Shown piece by piece: positions 25,124 to 34,745 of a stretch of 64,000 nt of DNA (its first letter is position 1; the number at the start of each line of letters is the position of its first letter). The notes beneath the pieces were generated by a model. That model saw nothing but the letters and a program-made list of their open reading frames with translations, did no database searches and was not told the origin of the DNA. The position numbers were made by a program, and so were the translations under genes. The stretch is from the NCBI RefSeq assembly GCF_902833225.1, contig NZ_CADFEI010000001.1:682001-746000 (forward strand). Direction: 5' to 3'. This DNA comes from Burkholderia sp. BCC1644 (GTDB taxonomy: Bacteria; Pseudomonadota; Gammaproteobacteria; Burkholderiales; Burkholderiaceae).

Positions 25124-26335
25124 TCAGCGCCGGCCCATCGGTTCGCGCAGCAGCAACAGGCCGATCGCCGCACCGGCCACGGCGGCCGTGAGCATCAGCC
25201 CGATGCCGCCCGACCAGCCGAACGCACCGACGATCGCGCCGATCGTCAGCGGCCCGATCACCTGGCCGAGATAGTTGCCCTGCACGACCCAGCCGATGCT
25301 GAGCGGCGCCAGCGACGGCGAAGGCGCAGAGCCCGGCGCGCACGCGAGAATCGTCGCGGGCAGCATTCCTGCCATCGCCGAGAATGCAAACCCCAGCGCG
25401 ACCGCGAGCGGCGCGGGCGTCGCCGCACTGAACAGCCCTGCGCCGGCCGCGCCGATCGCAATCGACGTCGCGGCCATCACGACGCCCGGCCGCGCGCCGC
25501 GCGACAGCAGCCAGCCGGCCGTCAGGTTGCCGATCACACACGCAGCGACGATCGCCGCGCTGATCAGCCCCGCCGCGCCGACCGCGACACCGAGGCGCTG
25601 CATCAGGAACACCGGCAGGAACGTCATCACCGCAAAGAACTGCACGTTGTAGGTCGCGAAGCCCAGCGCCAGCAGCGTGGTCGAACGCGACGCGAGCACG
25701 TCGCGCAGCGCCGGCCCGATGCGTGTCGCCGCGGCGTGCCGCGACGGGACGTCGGCCGACGTCGTCACGGGTACCGCGGCCGCCGCGACGAGCGTCAGCG
25801 CCGCGGCGGCGAGCCAGCCGTTGCGCCAGCCGCCGAGCAGCGGCCCGACGAGCATCGACAGCGCCATGCCGGCCGGCATGAACGTGCTCCACAGGCCGAA
25901 CGCGAAATTGCGCCGCTCGGGCGGCGTCACGCGATTCAGCACGGCCGGCGCGGCGACGACCACGATCACGAAACCGAGCCCTTCGGCAAAACGCGTGGCC
26001 AGCAGCAGTGCGAAGCTGCCCGCCCACGCGCCGGCGACGCTCGACAGCCCGAGGATGACGAGGCCCGTCATCAGCAACAGCCGGTCGCCCCAGCGCCGCA
26101 CCAGCAGGCCGGCGGCGATCCCGCCGAACACGCCGACGAACGGAAACACCGACATGATCCCGCTCAACGACGCGAGCGAGCCGCCGAACTCGTGCTGCAG
26201 CGACGGCAACGCGATCGTCGCCTTGCCGACGTGCAACGCCGATACGATGCTCGCCAGCACGACGTTCGCGACGGCGGCCCGGTAACTGCGCGACGGCAGC
26301 GTGGCGGCATCGGCCGCGACAGGCGATTCGGTCAT
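25124..26335 (-). CDS. MFS transporter
   Basis: A 403-residue major-facilitator protein with about twelve hydrophobic segments and the loop 2-3 motif GLLVRRWGDRLLLM (a variant of the MFS GX3DRXGRR signature). The second half begins near LASRSTTLLALGF. It looks like the drug/metabolite exporter type (CynX/YbfB or DHA1-like), but the substrate is unknown. The ATG at 26335 has a perfect GGAGG site; a longer in-frame start ten codons upstream is rejected. A short AT-rich stretch with TTGAAG/CTTCAA near 26413-26428 upstream could be part of its promoter or an operator. Confidence 0.88.
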   Translation of the reverse strand: MTESPVAADAATLPSRSYRAAVANVVLASIVSALHVGKATIALPSLQHEFGGSLASLSGIMSVFPFVGVFGGIAAGLLVRRWGDRLLLMTGLVILGLSSVAGAWAGSFALLLATRFAEGLGFVIVVVAAPAVLNRVTPPERRNFAFGLWSTFMPAGMALSMLVGPLLGGWRNGWLAAAALTLVAAAAVPVTTSADVPSRHAAATRIGPALRDVLASRSTTLLALGFATYNVQFFAVMTFLPVFLMQRLGVAVGAAGLISAAIVAACVIGNLTAGWLLSRGARPGVVMAATSIAIGAAGAGLFSAATPAPLAVALGFAFSAMAGMLPATILACAPGSAPSPSLAPLSIGWVVQGNYLGQVIGPLTIGAIVGAFGWSGGIGLMLTAAVAGAAIGLLLLREPMGRR

Positions 26336-26547
26336 CTGCACCTCCGTTGAAGCGGCCACGTGCAACGGGATGTCTCACGCGGCCGCAATCGGACTCGCGC
26401 ACATGATACAAATTGAAGTTCACTTCAAGTAAAGGGGTAACGTGCACAACGATGCGTTTCGGCGATCGAGGCAATCGGTCCGCACGACAGCTGCGGCATC
26501 CTGATCTATGCTGTCGGCTTCGCCCCGACGACGTGGTGCACCGACGC

Positions 26548-27288
26548 ATGCCGACCGCTTCCCCCGCTCCTGCCGCCCTGTTCCCGCTCGCCGAAGCCTG
26601 GTCGGCGTTCCCCCGCCGCAAGGCTGCCGTGCACGTCTTCATCGCCGGGTACTGCGCCGCGCGCGACCGTCGCGATGCACCGCTGCACGACAGCCCGGAC
26701 GGCCAGGTCGTGCAGTTCGACGGCGGCATGGGCCGGCCTTTCGAGCATTTCGTGATCGAGGGCGCGCCCGCTCCCGGCGCCGGCCCGTTTGCGGTCGGCG
26801 CGTGGATCACGCGCTACGGCGCCGTGCCGCTGCCGCCCGCGCTGCACGGCAGGACGCGCAGGCTGTCGGACGAAACCTTCATGGCCGCCGATATCGACGT
26901 GTTGTCCGGCGACGACGCGCTCGCGCACGCGCTTGCCTGCCACACGCCGACCGACATCGACGCGTTCAACGCCAGCGACGCCTTCCCGCCGTTCCAGCCG
27001 AATCCGGCCACATTCCTGTTCGCGCACCGCTTCGACGGACGGATCGCCGCCACCGCGCGCTACGGCTTCGCGTCGCCGCGCGATATCGTCGTCGACCGCG
27101 TCGGGACGGCGGACGCATACCGGCGCCGCGGCCTCGCGATGCAACTGCTGGCCGCCATCGTCGCGCACGCACGGCAACGTGGCGCGCAGCGCGTGTGGCT
27201 CGTGTCGACCGAGGCCGGTCAGCCGCTGTACCGTGCCGTCGGCTTCACGCCGCTCGCGCCGGTCACGGTGGACGAAGTCGTCGCCTGA
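26548..27288 (+). CDS. GNAT-family acetyltransferase
   Basis: A 246-residue protein with the GNAT core in its C-terminal half: DRVGTADAYRRRGLAMQLLAA (acetyl-CoA loop) and LVSTEAGQPLYRAVGFTPL. The N-terminal 120 residues are less typical and may form a second degenerate GNAT-like half. ATG 26548 begins MPTASPAPAAL; a longer frame starts 45 codons upstream but lacks a ribosome site. It is divergent from the MFS gene. Substrate unknown. Confidence 0.82.
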   Translation: MPTASPAPAALFPLAEAWSAFPRRKAAVHVFIAGYCAARDRRDAPLHDSPDGQVVQFDGGMGRPFEHFVIEGAPAPGAGPFAVGAWITRYGAVPLPPALHGRTRRLSDETFMAADIDVLSGDDALAHALACHTPTDIDAFNASDAFPPFQPNPATFLFAHRFDGRIAATARYGFASPRDIVVDRVGTADAYRRRGLAMQLLAAIVAHARQRGAQRVWLVSTEAGQPLYRAVGFTPLAPVTVDEVVA

Positions 27289-27329
27289 GCACGCATCGAA
27301 TCGCGCCACGCGCTGCCATTCGTCTCGCG

Positions 27330-27355
27330 ATTCGTCTCATTGCGTTGAGACGAAT
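27330..27355. promoter_or_regulatory. Inverted repeat, likely enhancer-binding-protein site upstream of butanediol dehydrogenase
   Basis: A perfect inverted repeat with 10-bp arms, ATTCGTCTCA and TGAGACGAAT, and a 6-bp spacer. A further GTCTCA half-site follows near 27363. It lies about 150 bp upstream of a sigma-54-like promoter, the distance at which AcoR-like enhancer-binding proteins act. Confidence 0.65.
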
Positions 27356-27504
27356 GTCCCGGCGTCTCACTCGACCACCGTTTCGCACGCGCAGCAAATT
27401 CCACGCGCCTCGCTCGCAAAATCACAACCGGTCGGCGCAAGGAAGCATGCTGCGCCGCACACGTCTACGTCCACCCAGTCACCGTAACCGGCACCGATTC
27501 ACGC

Positions 27505-27520
27505 TGGCCCCGTTCCTGCA
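27505..27520 (+). promoter_or_regulatory. Sigma-54-type -24/-12 promoter candidate
   Basis: TGGCCCCGTTCCTGCA matches the consensus TGGCACGNNNNTTGCA at the invariant GG and GC with exact spacing and at most of the flanking bases. It lies 83 bp before the butanediol dehydrogenase start, and an upstream inverted repeat supplies a possible activator site. Confidence 0.6.
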
Positions 27521-27602
27521 TACCGGTCGAGCGCGCAATCGCGCGACGGGCGCCCCGGCAGCCCTGCCACCCGCCCGACGACACCCTGACGGAGACAGCA
27601 AC

Positions 27603-28703
27603 GTGAGTACACCGGCACCGATCACCGCCCGCAGCATGAAAGCCGCCGTCTGGCGCGGCCGCCATGACATCCGCGTCGAAGAAGTTCCCGTTCCGGAGCG
27701 CCCGCCGGCAGGCTGGGTCACGATTCGCGTGCACTGGTGCGGCATCTGCGGCTCCGATCTGCACGAATACGTCGCGGGGCCCGTGTTCATCCCGGTCGAT
27801 GCGCCGCATCCGCTGACGGGCCTGAAGGGCCAGTGCATCCTCGGCCATGAATTCAGCGGCGAGATCGCCGAACTCGGCGCGGGCGTATCCGGCTTCGCGG
27901 TCGGCGACCGCGTGACGGCCGATGCGTGCCAGCACTGCGGTACCTGCTGGTATTGCAGGCACGGGCTGTACAACATCTGCGAGAACCTCGCGTTCACCGG
28001 GCTGATGAACAACGGCGCGTTCGCCGAATTCGTCAACGTGCCGGCCGAGTTGCTGTACAAGCTGCCCGACAACTTCCCGACCGAGGCCGGCGCGCTGATC
28101 GAGCCGCTCGCGGTCGGGCTGCATGCGGTGAAGAAGGCCGGCAACATCGTCGGGCAGACCGTCGTCGTGGTCGGCGCGGGCACGATCGGCCTGTGCACGA
28201 TCATGTGTGCAAAGGCCGCGGGCGCCGGGCGCGTGATCGCGCTGGAGATGTCGGCCGCGCGCAAGCGGAAGGCGCTGGAAGTCGGCGCGAGCGTCGTTAT
28301 CGATCCGAAGACGGCCGACGCGATCGCGGAAGTCAAGGCGCTGACGGGCGGTTACGGCGCCGACGTGTCGTTCGAGTGCATCGGGCACACGGCCACCGCG
28401 AAGCTCGCGATCGACGTGATCCGCAAGGCCGGCAAGTCGGTGATGGTCGGCATCTTCGAGGAGCCGACACCGTTCAACTTCTTCGACATCGTGTCGACCG
28501 AGAAGGAAGTGATCGGCTCGCTCGCCTACAACGGCGAATTCGCGGACGTGATCCGCTTCATCGCGGACGGCCGTATCGACGTGCAGCCGCTCATCACCGG
28601 ACGCATCGCGCTCGGCGACATCGTCGCGCACGGGTTCGAGGAACTGGTCAACCACAAGGACCGGAACGTGAAGATCATCGTTCAGCCTGCCGTTTCCCGA
28701 TAG
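27603..28703 (+). CDS. Zinc-dependent 2,3-butanediol dehydrogenase
   Basis: A 366-residue medium-chain zinc alcohol dehydrogenase of the (R,R)-butanediol dehydrogenase type, which interconverts acetoin and 2,3-butanediol with NAD(H). Zinc ligands are visible in WCGICGSDLHEY and GHEFSGEI; the structural-zinc cysteines are in CQHCGTCWYCRHGLYNIC. The Rossmann motif is VVVGAGTIGLCT. The GTG start at 27603 has GGAGA upstream; an ATG eleven codons later (MKAAVW) is the alternative. The long leader with a sigma-54-like promoter and inverted repeat suggests induction by acetoin or butanediol through an enhancer-binding protein encoded elsewhere. Confidence 0.9.
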   Translation: MSTPAPITARSMKAAVWRGRHDIRVEEVPVPERPPAGWVTIRVHWCGICGSDLHEYVAGPVFIPVDAPHPLTGLKGQCILGHEFSGEIAELGAGVSGFAVGDRVTADACQHCGTCWYCRHGLYNICENLAFTGLMNNGAFAEFVNVPAELLYKLPDNFPTEAGALIEPLAVGLHAVKKAGNIVGQTVVVVGAGTIGLCTIMCAKAAGAGRVIALEMSAARKRKALEVGASVVIDPKTADAIAEVKALTGGYGADVSFECIGHTATAKLAIDVIRKAGKSVMVGIFEEPTPFNFFDIVSTEKEVIGSLAYNGEFADVIRFIADGRIDVQPLITGRIALGDIVAHGFEELVNHKDRNVKIIVQPAVSR

Positions 28704-29093
28704 CGCGCGTATCGCCTTTCACTGCTGAGCGTCGCCCGATGTCCGGGCGACGCAACCGATTGCCGCCTCCTGCTTTCTCCCCGCCGTCAACCGAACCGAA
28801 CCACATCCCACCTCCCCCTGACACGCCGTTAAAGAACTTTCGCAATCCAAACAATTGGGCAGGACACATTACCCGCCTGACACGTGATCAGGGTTTCTCC
28901 CGACCGAGCACGTTTCGTCCGATGTCGACAGGACCGTGACGCAAGGCGATCCTGTGCATCGCGCGATCCGGGTTCCCGGCCGCGATCGGTGCCGCCGCGT
29001 GACGGCGGGAAACCTGTTGAACCTCACGGTGCAACGGCGCCGACAGGCCGAGAATACGGGCCTACCCGGGATAGCTTGCAAACATGGTGTGTC
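28704..29093. other. Intergenic region before the histidine kinase
   Basis: A 390-bp gap with no convincing gene. A short AT-rich run (GTTAAAGAACTTTCGC, about 28829-28844) may be part of the promoter of the histidine kinase. No terminator with a T-tract was seen after the dehydrogenase. Confidence 0.35.
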
Positions 29094-31025
29094 ATGGCCC
29101 TCTCGTTCCATCGGGATCACGCGAACAACGTTCGAACGCTGACGATCCAGCAGAAGACCCATATCGGCTTCGCGCTCGTCACCACGCTGCTGGCCGTGCT
29201 GTGCAGCACGATCATCTGGGGAAGTTTCCGGCAATACCGGCAGGAAAACGCCGACCTGCAAAGCTTCGAATTCATCCACGGCGCGATGGTCGCCGCCAAC
29301 ATGCTCTCGGCCGAGCGCGGCCCGACGAACGACCTGCTGGTGCGCCTGCGGGATGACGACGCGACCGAAGTGCTCAACCTGCGCGCCGCCCGCGACCGTT
29401 CGGACCAGGCGCTCGCGCGCTTTCGCGCCGGCATCGGGCAGGCAACCGCGCTCGACAACCGCGAGCGCAGCAACCTGCTGCACGCGCTCGATGCCATCCG
29501 GATCACGCTTGCCGATGCGCGCGCGGAAGTCGATGCGCTCGACGCCAAGCCGCTCGCGTCACGCACCGTTCACGCCATCCAGCACGCGCAGGCGCGCCTG
29601 TTCCGCGTCGTCGACACCGTGTCGCTGCTGATCGACGGCGCGATGACCGATACGGCGATGCGCGACCCGCACACGTCGGGGGCGATCCTGCTGGCACGGC
29701 TCCTGAGCGATCTCCGGGAATACGCGGGCCGCACGGGCTCGCTGCTCATTGCGCCGATGTTCAAGCGGCAGGCGCTCGACCGCGCGCAGTTCGCGGACAT
29801 CATGCTGATGCGCGGACGCATCGAGCAATTGCGCGCCCTGATCGACGGTGCAATCGGCGCGCAGCTCGACGACGCCGACGTGGCCCGCGAGTACGCGCAG
29901 CTCAACGCGGCGTTCGACACGCACCTGCTCCCGCTCGTCGACACGATCGTCGCGAACGGCCAGACCGGCGCCTACTCGATGAGTGCCGCCGATTTTTCGA
30001 GGACGATCGTCCCGTATTTCCGGCCGTGCGAACTGCTGCGCGACCGCGTCATCGACGTTGCCCGGCATCACGCCATTTCGGACCGCAACACGGCCCGGGT
30101 CAAGGTCGCGATATCGGCGTTCGCGACCGCGCTCAGCGTCGCGATCCTGATCTCGCTCGCGCGCGGCACGCAGCGGCTGCTGTCGAAGCCGCTCGACGTG
30201 CTCGGCCGCCGGATCATTGCGCTCAGCGACGGCGATACGGCGCACGTCGCGATGCCGCGCGGCATCGGGCCCGAGATCGCACGCATCCATGACGCGCTGG
30301 AGACATTGCGCAACGCGTACGTCCGCCGCGACATGCTCGAGCGCCAGCGCAACGACATGCTGACGCTGTTCTCGCACGACATGCGCGCACCGCTGACGTC
30401 GCTGATCATCCTGATCGACGCGCAGGAACACCAGGCGAACGATGCCGGGACGAAGCGGCCGTTCGCGAGAATCGCCAGGCTCGCGCGGCACACGCTGGCG
30501 ATGGCCGACGGTTTCGCGCAGCTGTCGCGTGCGGAGGCCAGCGAATACGAGCACGTGCCGGTCAATCTCGCCGACCTGATGAACGAGGCCCGCGACGCGG
30601 TGTGGCCGCTCGCGCACCGGAAGCACATGTCGATCGACGACGTGCCGCGACGCGACGACACGATCGTGCTGGGCGACCCGGCCCTGCTGTCGCGTGCGCT
30701 GATCAACCTGCTGGACAACGCGATCAAGTACAGCGCGTCGCTGACGAGCGTCGAGTGCCGGGTCGAGCCGAGCGCCGACGGCAACGCAATACGCTGCACG
30801 ATTCGCGACAGCGGATGCGGGATCAGCAGCGCGGACCAGACGCGGCTGTTCGAGCGCTACCGGCGCTTCCGCACCGCCGGACAACCGGAAACCAGCGGCG
30901 TCGGGCTCGGCATGGCGTTCGTCAAGGCGGTCGTCGAGCGGCACGGCGGGAAGATCGAGGTGCGGAGCGCCGTGTTGCAAGGCACCACGGTCACGATCAC
31001 GCTGCCGGCGGCCGCCAACGCGTGA
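29094..31025 (+). CDS. Membrane-bound sensor histidine kinase, no adjacent regulator
   Basis: A 643-residue sensor kinase. A membrane segment lies at about residues 24-46 (IGFALVTTLLAVLCSTIIWG); the large periplasmic sensor spans about 47-340; a second membrane segment follows (VAISAFATALSVAILISLA), then a HAMP-like stretch. The H-box is LFSHDMRAPLTSL (His near 427), the N-box LINLLDNAIKYS, the G boxes DSGCGIS and GVGLGMAFVK. It should autophosphorylate and signal to a response regulator, but none is encoded next to it. The ATG at 29094 is preceded by a possible AACATGGTGTGTC leader without a strong ribosome site. Stimulus unknown. Confidence 0.92.
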   Translation: MALSFHRDHANNVRTLTIQQKTHIGFALVTTLLAVLCSTIIWGSFRQYRQENADLQSFEFIHGAMVAANMLSAERGPTNDLLVRLRDDDATEVLNLRAARDRSDQALARFRAGIGQATALDNRERSNLLHALDAIRITLADARAEVDALDAKPLASRTVHAIQHAQARLFRVVDTVSLLIDGAMTDTAMRDPHTSGAILLARLLSDLREYAGRTGSLLIAPMFKRQALDRAQFADIMLMRGRIEQLRALIDGAIGAQLDDADVAREYAQLNAAFDTHLLPLVDTIVANGQTGAYSMSAADFSRTIVPYFRPCELLRDRVIDVARHHAISDRNTARVKVAISAFATALSVAILISLARGTQRLLSKPLDVLGRRIIALSDGDTAHVAMPRGIGPEIARIHDALETLRNAYVRRDMLERQRNDMLTLFSHDMRAPLTSLIILIDAQEHQANDAGTKRPFARIARLARHTLAMADGFAQLSRAEASEYEHVPVNLADLMNEARDAVWPLAHRKHMSIDDVPRRDDTIVLGDPALLSRALINLLDNAIKYSASLTSVECRVEPSADGNAIRCTIRDSGCGISSADQTRLFERYRRFRTAGQPETSGVGLGMAFVKAVVERHGGKIEVRSAVLQGTTVTITLPAAANA

Positions 31026-31167
31026 CGAAACCGGTCGCGGCAAACGGCGATTGCGACGCCGCAGCCGCGCGCGATTCTTCGATATACTGGACCGAACCCT
31101 TTTCGGGGCAACCGGAGGCCACCACGTCCTTCGAGCATTCGCCCCAGCCTGCGTGGAATTGCGCACC

Positions 31168-31824
31168 GTGAAACCGCGAGCCGGACTGATCCTCGAACTC
31201 TTCGTCAACCTCGTGCTGCCGTGGGTGGCCTACCGGGTCGCGCAACCGCATTTCGGCGAAACCGGCGCGCTGTACGCGTCGGCGGTGCCGCCGATCATCT
31301 GGTCGATCGTCGAATTCGTTCGCTCGCGCCGCGTCGACGCGGTGGCGGCCATCGTGCTGCTCGGCATCGCGCTGTCGATCATCGGGATGGCGCTCGGCGG
31401 CAGCCCGCGCACGCTGCTGATGCGCGAATCGCTCGCATCGGGCACGATCGGCGTCGTGTTCCTGCTGTCGCTGTTCCGCGAACGCCCGTTGATCTTCTAT
31501 CTCGCTCGCGCGACCGTGGCCCGCGAGATGGACGGCGGCGCGGCGCACTTCGAAGCGGTCTGGGCCGCGCAGCCGGGGTTGCGGCAGATGCTGCGGCGGA
31601 TGACGTTCGTGTGGGGCGGCTTCATGACGCTGGAAATGCTGCTGCGCTGCTGGATGGTGATGACCTGGCCGGTCGAACGCGTGCTCGTCGTGTCGCCGAT
31701 CGTCGGCTACACCGTGTTCGGCTGTCTGCTGGCGTGGACCTTCTGGTACCGGCGGCGGATGCGCGTGCGCAATAGCGTCGACATCCCGGGCCGCAACGGC
31801 GTCACCGAAACCGCCGGCCGCTGA
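31168..31824 (+). CDS. VC0807-like integral membrane protein
   Basis: A 218-residue membrane protein of the VC0807 family, distantly like septation protein A. It has about six hydrophobic segments (LFVNLVLPWVAYRV, VAAIVLLGIALSIIGMALGG, SGTIGVVFLLSLF, VLVVSPIVGYTVFGCLLAW). The polar stretch AREMDGGAAHFEAVW and a GGFMTLEMLLR segment are typical of the family. Function is not known. The GTG at 31168 (MKPRAG) is a best guess; another GTG lies five codons upstream. It begins 142 bp after the histidine kinase. Confidence 0.72.
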   Translation: MKPRAGLILELFVNLVLPWVAYRVAQPHFGETGALYASAVPPIIWSIVEFVRSRRVDAVAAIVLLGIALSIIGMALGGSPRTLLMRESLASGTIGVVFLLSLFRERPLIFYLARATVAREMDGGAAHFEAVWAAQPGLRQMLRRMTFVWGGFMTLEMLLRCWMVMTWPVERVLVVSPIVGYTVFGCLLAWTFWYRRRMRVRNSVDIPGRNGVTETAGR

Positions 31825-31928
31825 CGCCCGGCCGGCTGCCCGCCCCCCCGTTCATCGACGGCCCGGCGGCAGCCACGGTGGCTGCTGTATGATGCGCGGC
31901 GTCTCGTCCGACCCAAGCCTTGCCCATC

Positions 31929-32795
31929 ATGTCCCTTTCGCTCCTTCCGTGCGCCACGATCTGGCTCGCCCTGTTCGCGGCCGCCGCATTCGCGTGGCAT
32001 CGCCCGCTGCACGGCCTGAGCATCATCCTCGCCGTGTTCGGCTATGCCGTCGCGCTGGCGTTCGGCAAGCTCGGGGCAGTCGCACTGGCGCCGCTCGCGC
32101 TGCTGGCCGCGGCCGCATGGGGCGTGTTGCCCGCGCGCCCGCTCGCGGTGCGGATCGCCGCGCACGCCGTGTTTGCCGCGCTTGCGGTCGCGCTGAGCCT
32201 GCATTTGATCCCCGGATTCCACAATCCGCTCGTAATCGGCCCGACGCGCTTCACGCCGGACGCCGTGCCGTTCACGATGTACCTGAATCTCGACAAGCCG
32301 CTGGTCGGCCTGTGGCTGCTGTGGGCATTGCCGTGGGTCGCCCCCGAAGTCGCGCTGTCGCGCGCGCTGCGCACCGGTGCGGTAGCGGCCGTCGCGACGG
32401 CCGCCGCGTGCCTGGCTGGCGCGCTCGCGTCCGGAATGGTCGGCTGGGCGCCCAAGTGGCCCGCGTCGGGCTGGCTGTGGCTCGTGAACAACCTGTTGCT
32501 CGTGACGCTTGCCGAGGAAGCGCTGTTCCGCGGCTACGTCCAGGGCGGGCTGACGCGCGCGCTCCGCGCATTCTCATGGGGCCCGTGGGTCGCGCTCGCG
32601 ACCGGCGCGGTGCTGTTCGGCGCCGCGCACGCGGCCGGCGGCTGGTTATGGATCGTGCTGGGCACGGTGGCCGGCGCCGGCTACGGGCTCGCGTGGCGGC
32701 GCGGCGGATTGCTCGCGTCCGCGCTCGCGCATGCCGGGCTGAACGTCGTCCACTTCGGCCTGTTCACCTACCCGATGCTCGCCGCCGCACGCTGA
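31929..32795 (+). CDS. CPBP-family (Abi/CAAX-like) intramembrane metalloprotease
   Basis: A 288-residue polytopic membrane protein with the CPBP signature in its C-terminal part: EEALFRGYVQGGL (the Glu-Glu-X3-Arg motif), FGAAHAAGGW, and HAGLNVVHFGL. These are the three conserved blocks of the CAAX protease/bacteriocin-processing family. About seven hydrophobic segments precede and include them. The ATG at 31929 is preferred to an upstream TTG. Substrate unknown. Confidence 0.85.
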   Translation: MSLSLLPCATIWLALFAAAAFAWHRPLHGLSIILAVFGYAVALAFGKLGAVALAPLALLAAAAWGVLPARPLAVRIAAHAVFAALAVALSLHLIPGFHNPLVIGPTRFTPDAVPFTMYLNLDKPLVGLWLLWALPWVAPEVALSRALRTGAVAAVATAAACLAGALASGMVGWAPKWPASGWLWLVNNLLLVTLAEEALFRGYVQGGLTRALRAFSWGPWVALATGAVLFGAAHAAGGWLWIVLGTVAGAGYGLAWRRGGLLASALAHAGLNVVHFGLFTYPMLAAAR

Positions 32796-32826
32796 ACGCG
32801 GTGCGCGGCGGCGCCTGCGATGCCGC

Positions 32827-33807
32827 TCAGTTGAACCCGGCAATCGCGTGCGGCACGTACGGGCGTTCGAGCGTCGCGATTTCGTCGTCGGTCAGCGTCA
32901 GCGCGAGCGCGCCGAGCGCATCGTCCAGTTGCTGCGGCTTCGAGATGCCGACGATCGGCGCGGTCACACCGTGCTTCCGGGCCACCCACGCCAGCGCAAC
33001 CTGCGCCCGCGGCACGTTGCGCGCGGCGGCGATCGCCGCAACCGCCTCGACGACCGCCTTGTCCGCATCGACCGTTGCGTCGTACAGCCGCTGGCCGACG
33101 TCGTCCTTCTGCTGCCGTTCCGACGATTCGTCCCAGCTGCGCGTCAGGCGGCCGCGTGCGAGCGGGCTCCACGGAATCACCGCGATGCCTTCGTCTTCGC
33201 AAAGCGGCAGCATTTCGCGCTCTTCTTCCCGATACAGCAGGTTCAGGTGGTTCTGCATGCTGACGAAGCGGGTCCAGCCGTTCTGTTTTGAAATGTGCAA
33301 CGCCTTCGCGAACTGCCACGCGAACATCGACGACGCGCCGATATAGCGCGCCTTGCCGGCCTTCACGACGTCGTGCAGCGCCTCGAGCGTCTCCTCGATC
33401 GGCGTGCCGTAGTCCCAGCGGTGGATCTGGTAGAGGTCGACGTAGTCGGTACCGAGCCGCTTCAGGCTCTGGTCGATGTCGGTCATGATCGCCTTGCGCG
33501 ACAGGCCCGCGCCGTTCGGGCCCGGCCGCATCCGGTAGAACACCTTGGTCGCGATCACGACGTCGTCGCGCTTCGTGAAATCGCGCAGCGCGCGGCCGAC
33601 GATCTCCTCCGACGTGCCATCCGAATACATGTTCGCGGTATCGAAGAAGTTGATGCCGGCTTCGACCGCCCGCTGGATGATCGGGCGGCTTTCCGCTTCC
33701 GGCAGCGTCCACGGATGCGTGCCGCGCAACGGCTCGCCGAACGTCATGCAGCCCAGCACCAGCTTCGACACGTCCAGCCCGGTCGACCCGAATTTCACGT
33801 ATTCCAT
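32827..33807 (-). CDS. Aldo/keto reductase
   Basis: A 326-residue NAD(P)H-dependent aldo/keto reductase of the Tas/YajO type. The catalytic tetrad is visible: Asp in NFFDTANMY, Tyr in the same motif, Lys in VVIATKVFY, and His in LYQIHRWD. The cofactor-binding end is IVGISKPQQLDDAL. ATG 33807 (MEYVKFG) is chosen over a longer frame. It is convergent with the CPBP gene. Physiological substrate unknown. Confidence 0.92.
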   Translation of the reverse strand: MEYVKFGSTGLDVSKLVLGCMTFGEPLRGTHPWTLPEAESRPIIQRAVEAGINFFDTANMYSDGTSEEIVGRALRDFTKRDDVVIATKVFYRMRPGPNGAGLSRKAIMTDIDQSLKRLGTDYVDLYQIHRWDYGTPIEETLEALHDVVKAGKARYIGASSMFAWQFAKALHISKQNGWTRFVSMQNHLNLLYREEEREMLPLCEDEGIAVIPWSPLARGRLTRSWDESSERQQKDDVGQRLYDATVDADKAVVEAVAAIAAARNVPRAQVALAWVARKHGVTAPIVGISKPQQLDDALGALALTLTDDEIATLERPYVPHAIAGFN

Positions 33808-33952
33808 TGCACGCCTCGCCACTCAAGTTGGGATTGCGGCCACATGCGCGTCGCGCATCCGCCGGACGTCGCATGGTATCCCGCACCGCGCGAACGCGTA
33901 CGGCACGCGCACGCGTGCAGGCTGTGTGAAAGGATGAACCGGGACGACCCGG

Positions 33953-34636
33953 TTACTTGGCCTGGTCGGCGATCGGCTGCAGGAACGCGGAGAAACCGGT
34001 CAGCATGATCTGCACGCCGATGCACAGCAGCAGGAACGCCGACACGCGCTTCGCGACCTTGGTCCCTTCGCTGCCGAGGTAGCGCGCGAGCAGCGCGGAG
34101 CGGCTGTAGACCTGCCAGATCACGACCGCCACGAGCACGGAGACGGCGATCGACACGATGCTCGACAGCATGAACTCCGACAGCTTGTGCGTGCGGTTCG
34201 CGTTCAGCGCGATCGCGGTGGCGATCGAGCCGGGGCCGACCGTGAGCGGCACGGTCAGCGGGAAGAACGCGCGCGTCATGATCGCGTTCGCGTCGATCGG
34301 CTTGACCGGCGTGTCGCCGCCGCCGGGCCCGTCGGGCTCGTTCAGCATCTGCCAGCCGGCCACGGCAACCGCGAAGCCGCCGCCGATCCGCAGCGCCTCC
34401 ATCGAGATCCCGAAGAAATGCAGCACCGGCGTGCCGGCGAAGAACGCGACCAGCAGCACGACGAACGAGTTGAACGCGACCTTCCTCGCGAGCAGGTCCC
34501 GCTCATGCTCGGTGAGTGCCTCGGTCCGTTCGAGAAACAGGAACGCGATGCCGATCGGATTGATGATGCCGATCAGGCCGGTGAAGCCGAACAGGATCTC
34601 GGAGATAAGGCGGTTGACGATCATCGGGCGAAGCAT
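33953..34636 (-). CDS. MarC-family integral membrane protein
   Basis: A 227-residue membrane protein of the MarC/UPF0056 family. The pattern ILFGFTGLIGIINPIGIAFLFL, the central MTRAFFPLTVPLTVGPGSIATAI block and the final helices near VSAFLLLCIGVQIMLTGF are characteristic. It has about six membrane segments. Despite the name, a role in multidrug resistance is not supported for the family. Two candidate ATGs exist at 34636 and 34624. Confidence 0.88.
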   Translation of the reverse strand: MLRPMIVNRLISEILFGFTGLIGIINPIGIAFLFLERTEALTEHERDLLARKVAFNSFVVLLVAFFAGTPVLHFFGISMEALRIGGGFAVAVAGWQMLNEPDGPGGGDTPVKPIDANAIMTRAFFPLTVPLTVGPGSIATAIALNANRTHKLSEFMLSSIVSIAVSVLVAVVIWQVYSRSALLARYLGSEGTKVAKRVSAFLLLCIGVQIMLTGFSAFLQPIADQAK

Positions 34637-34745
34637 CGGTCAGGGCTGGGCCGGCAACGCGCCGGAGGTCACGCATTGTAGAGCAAGCGCCCGCGACACA
34701 AAATGCGGGCGCGCCCGCGGCGGCGCCGATCGTCGTCGCGGGCGC

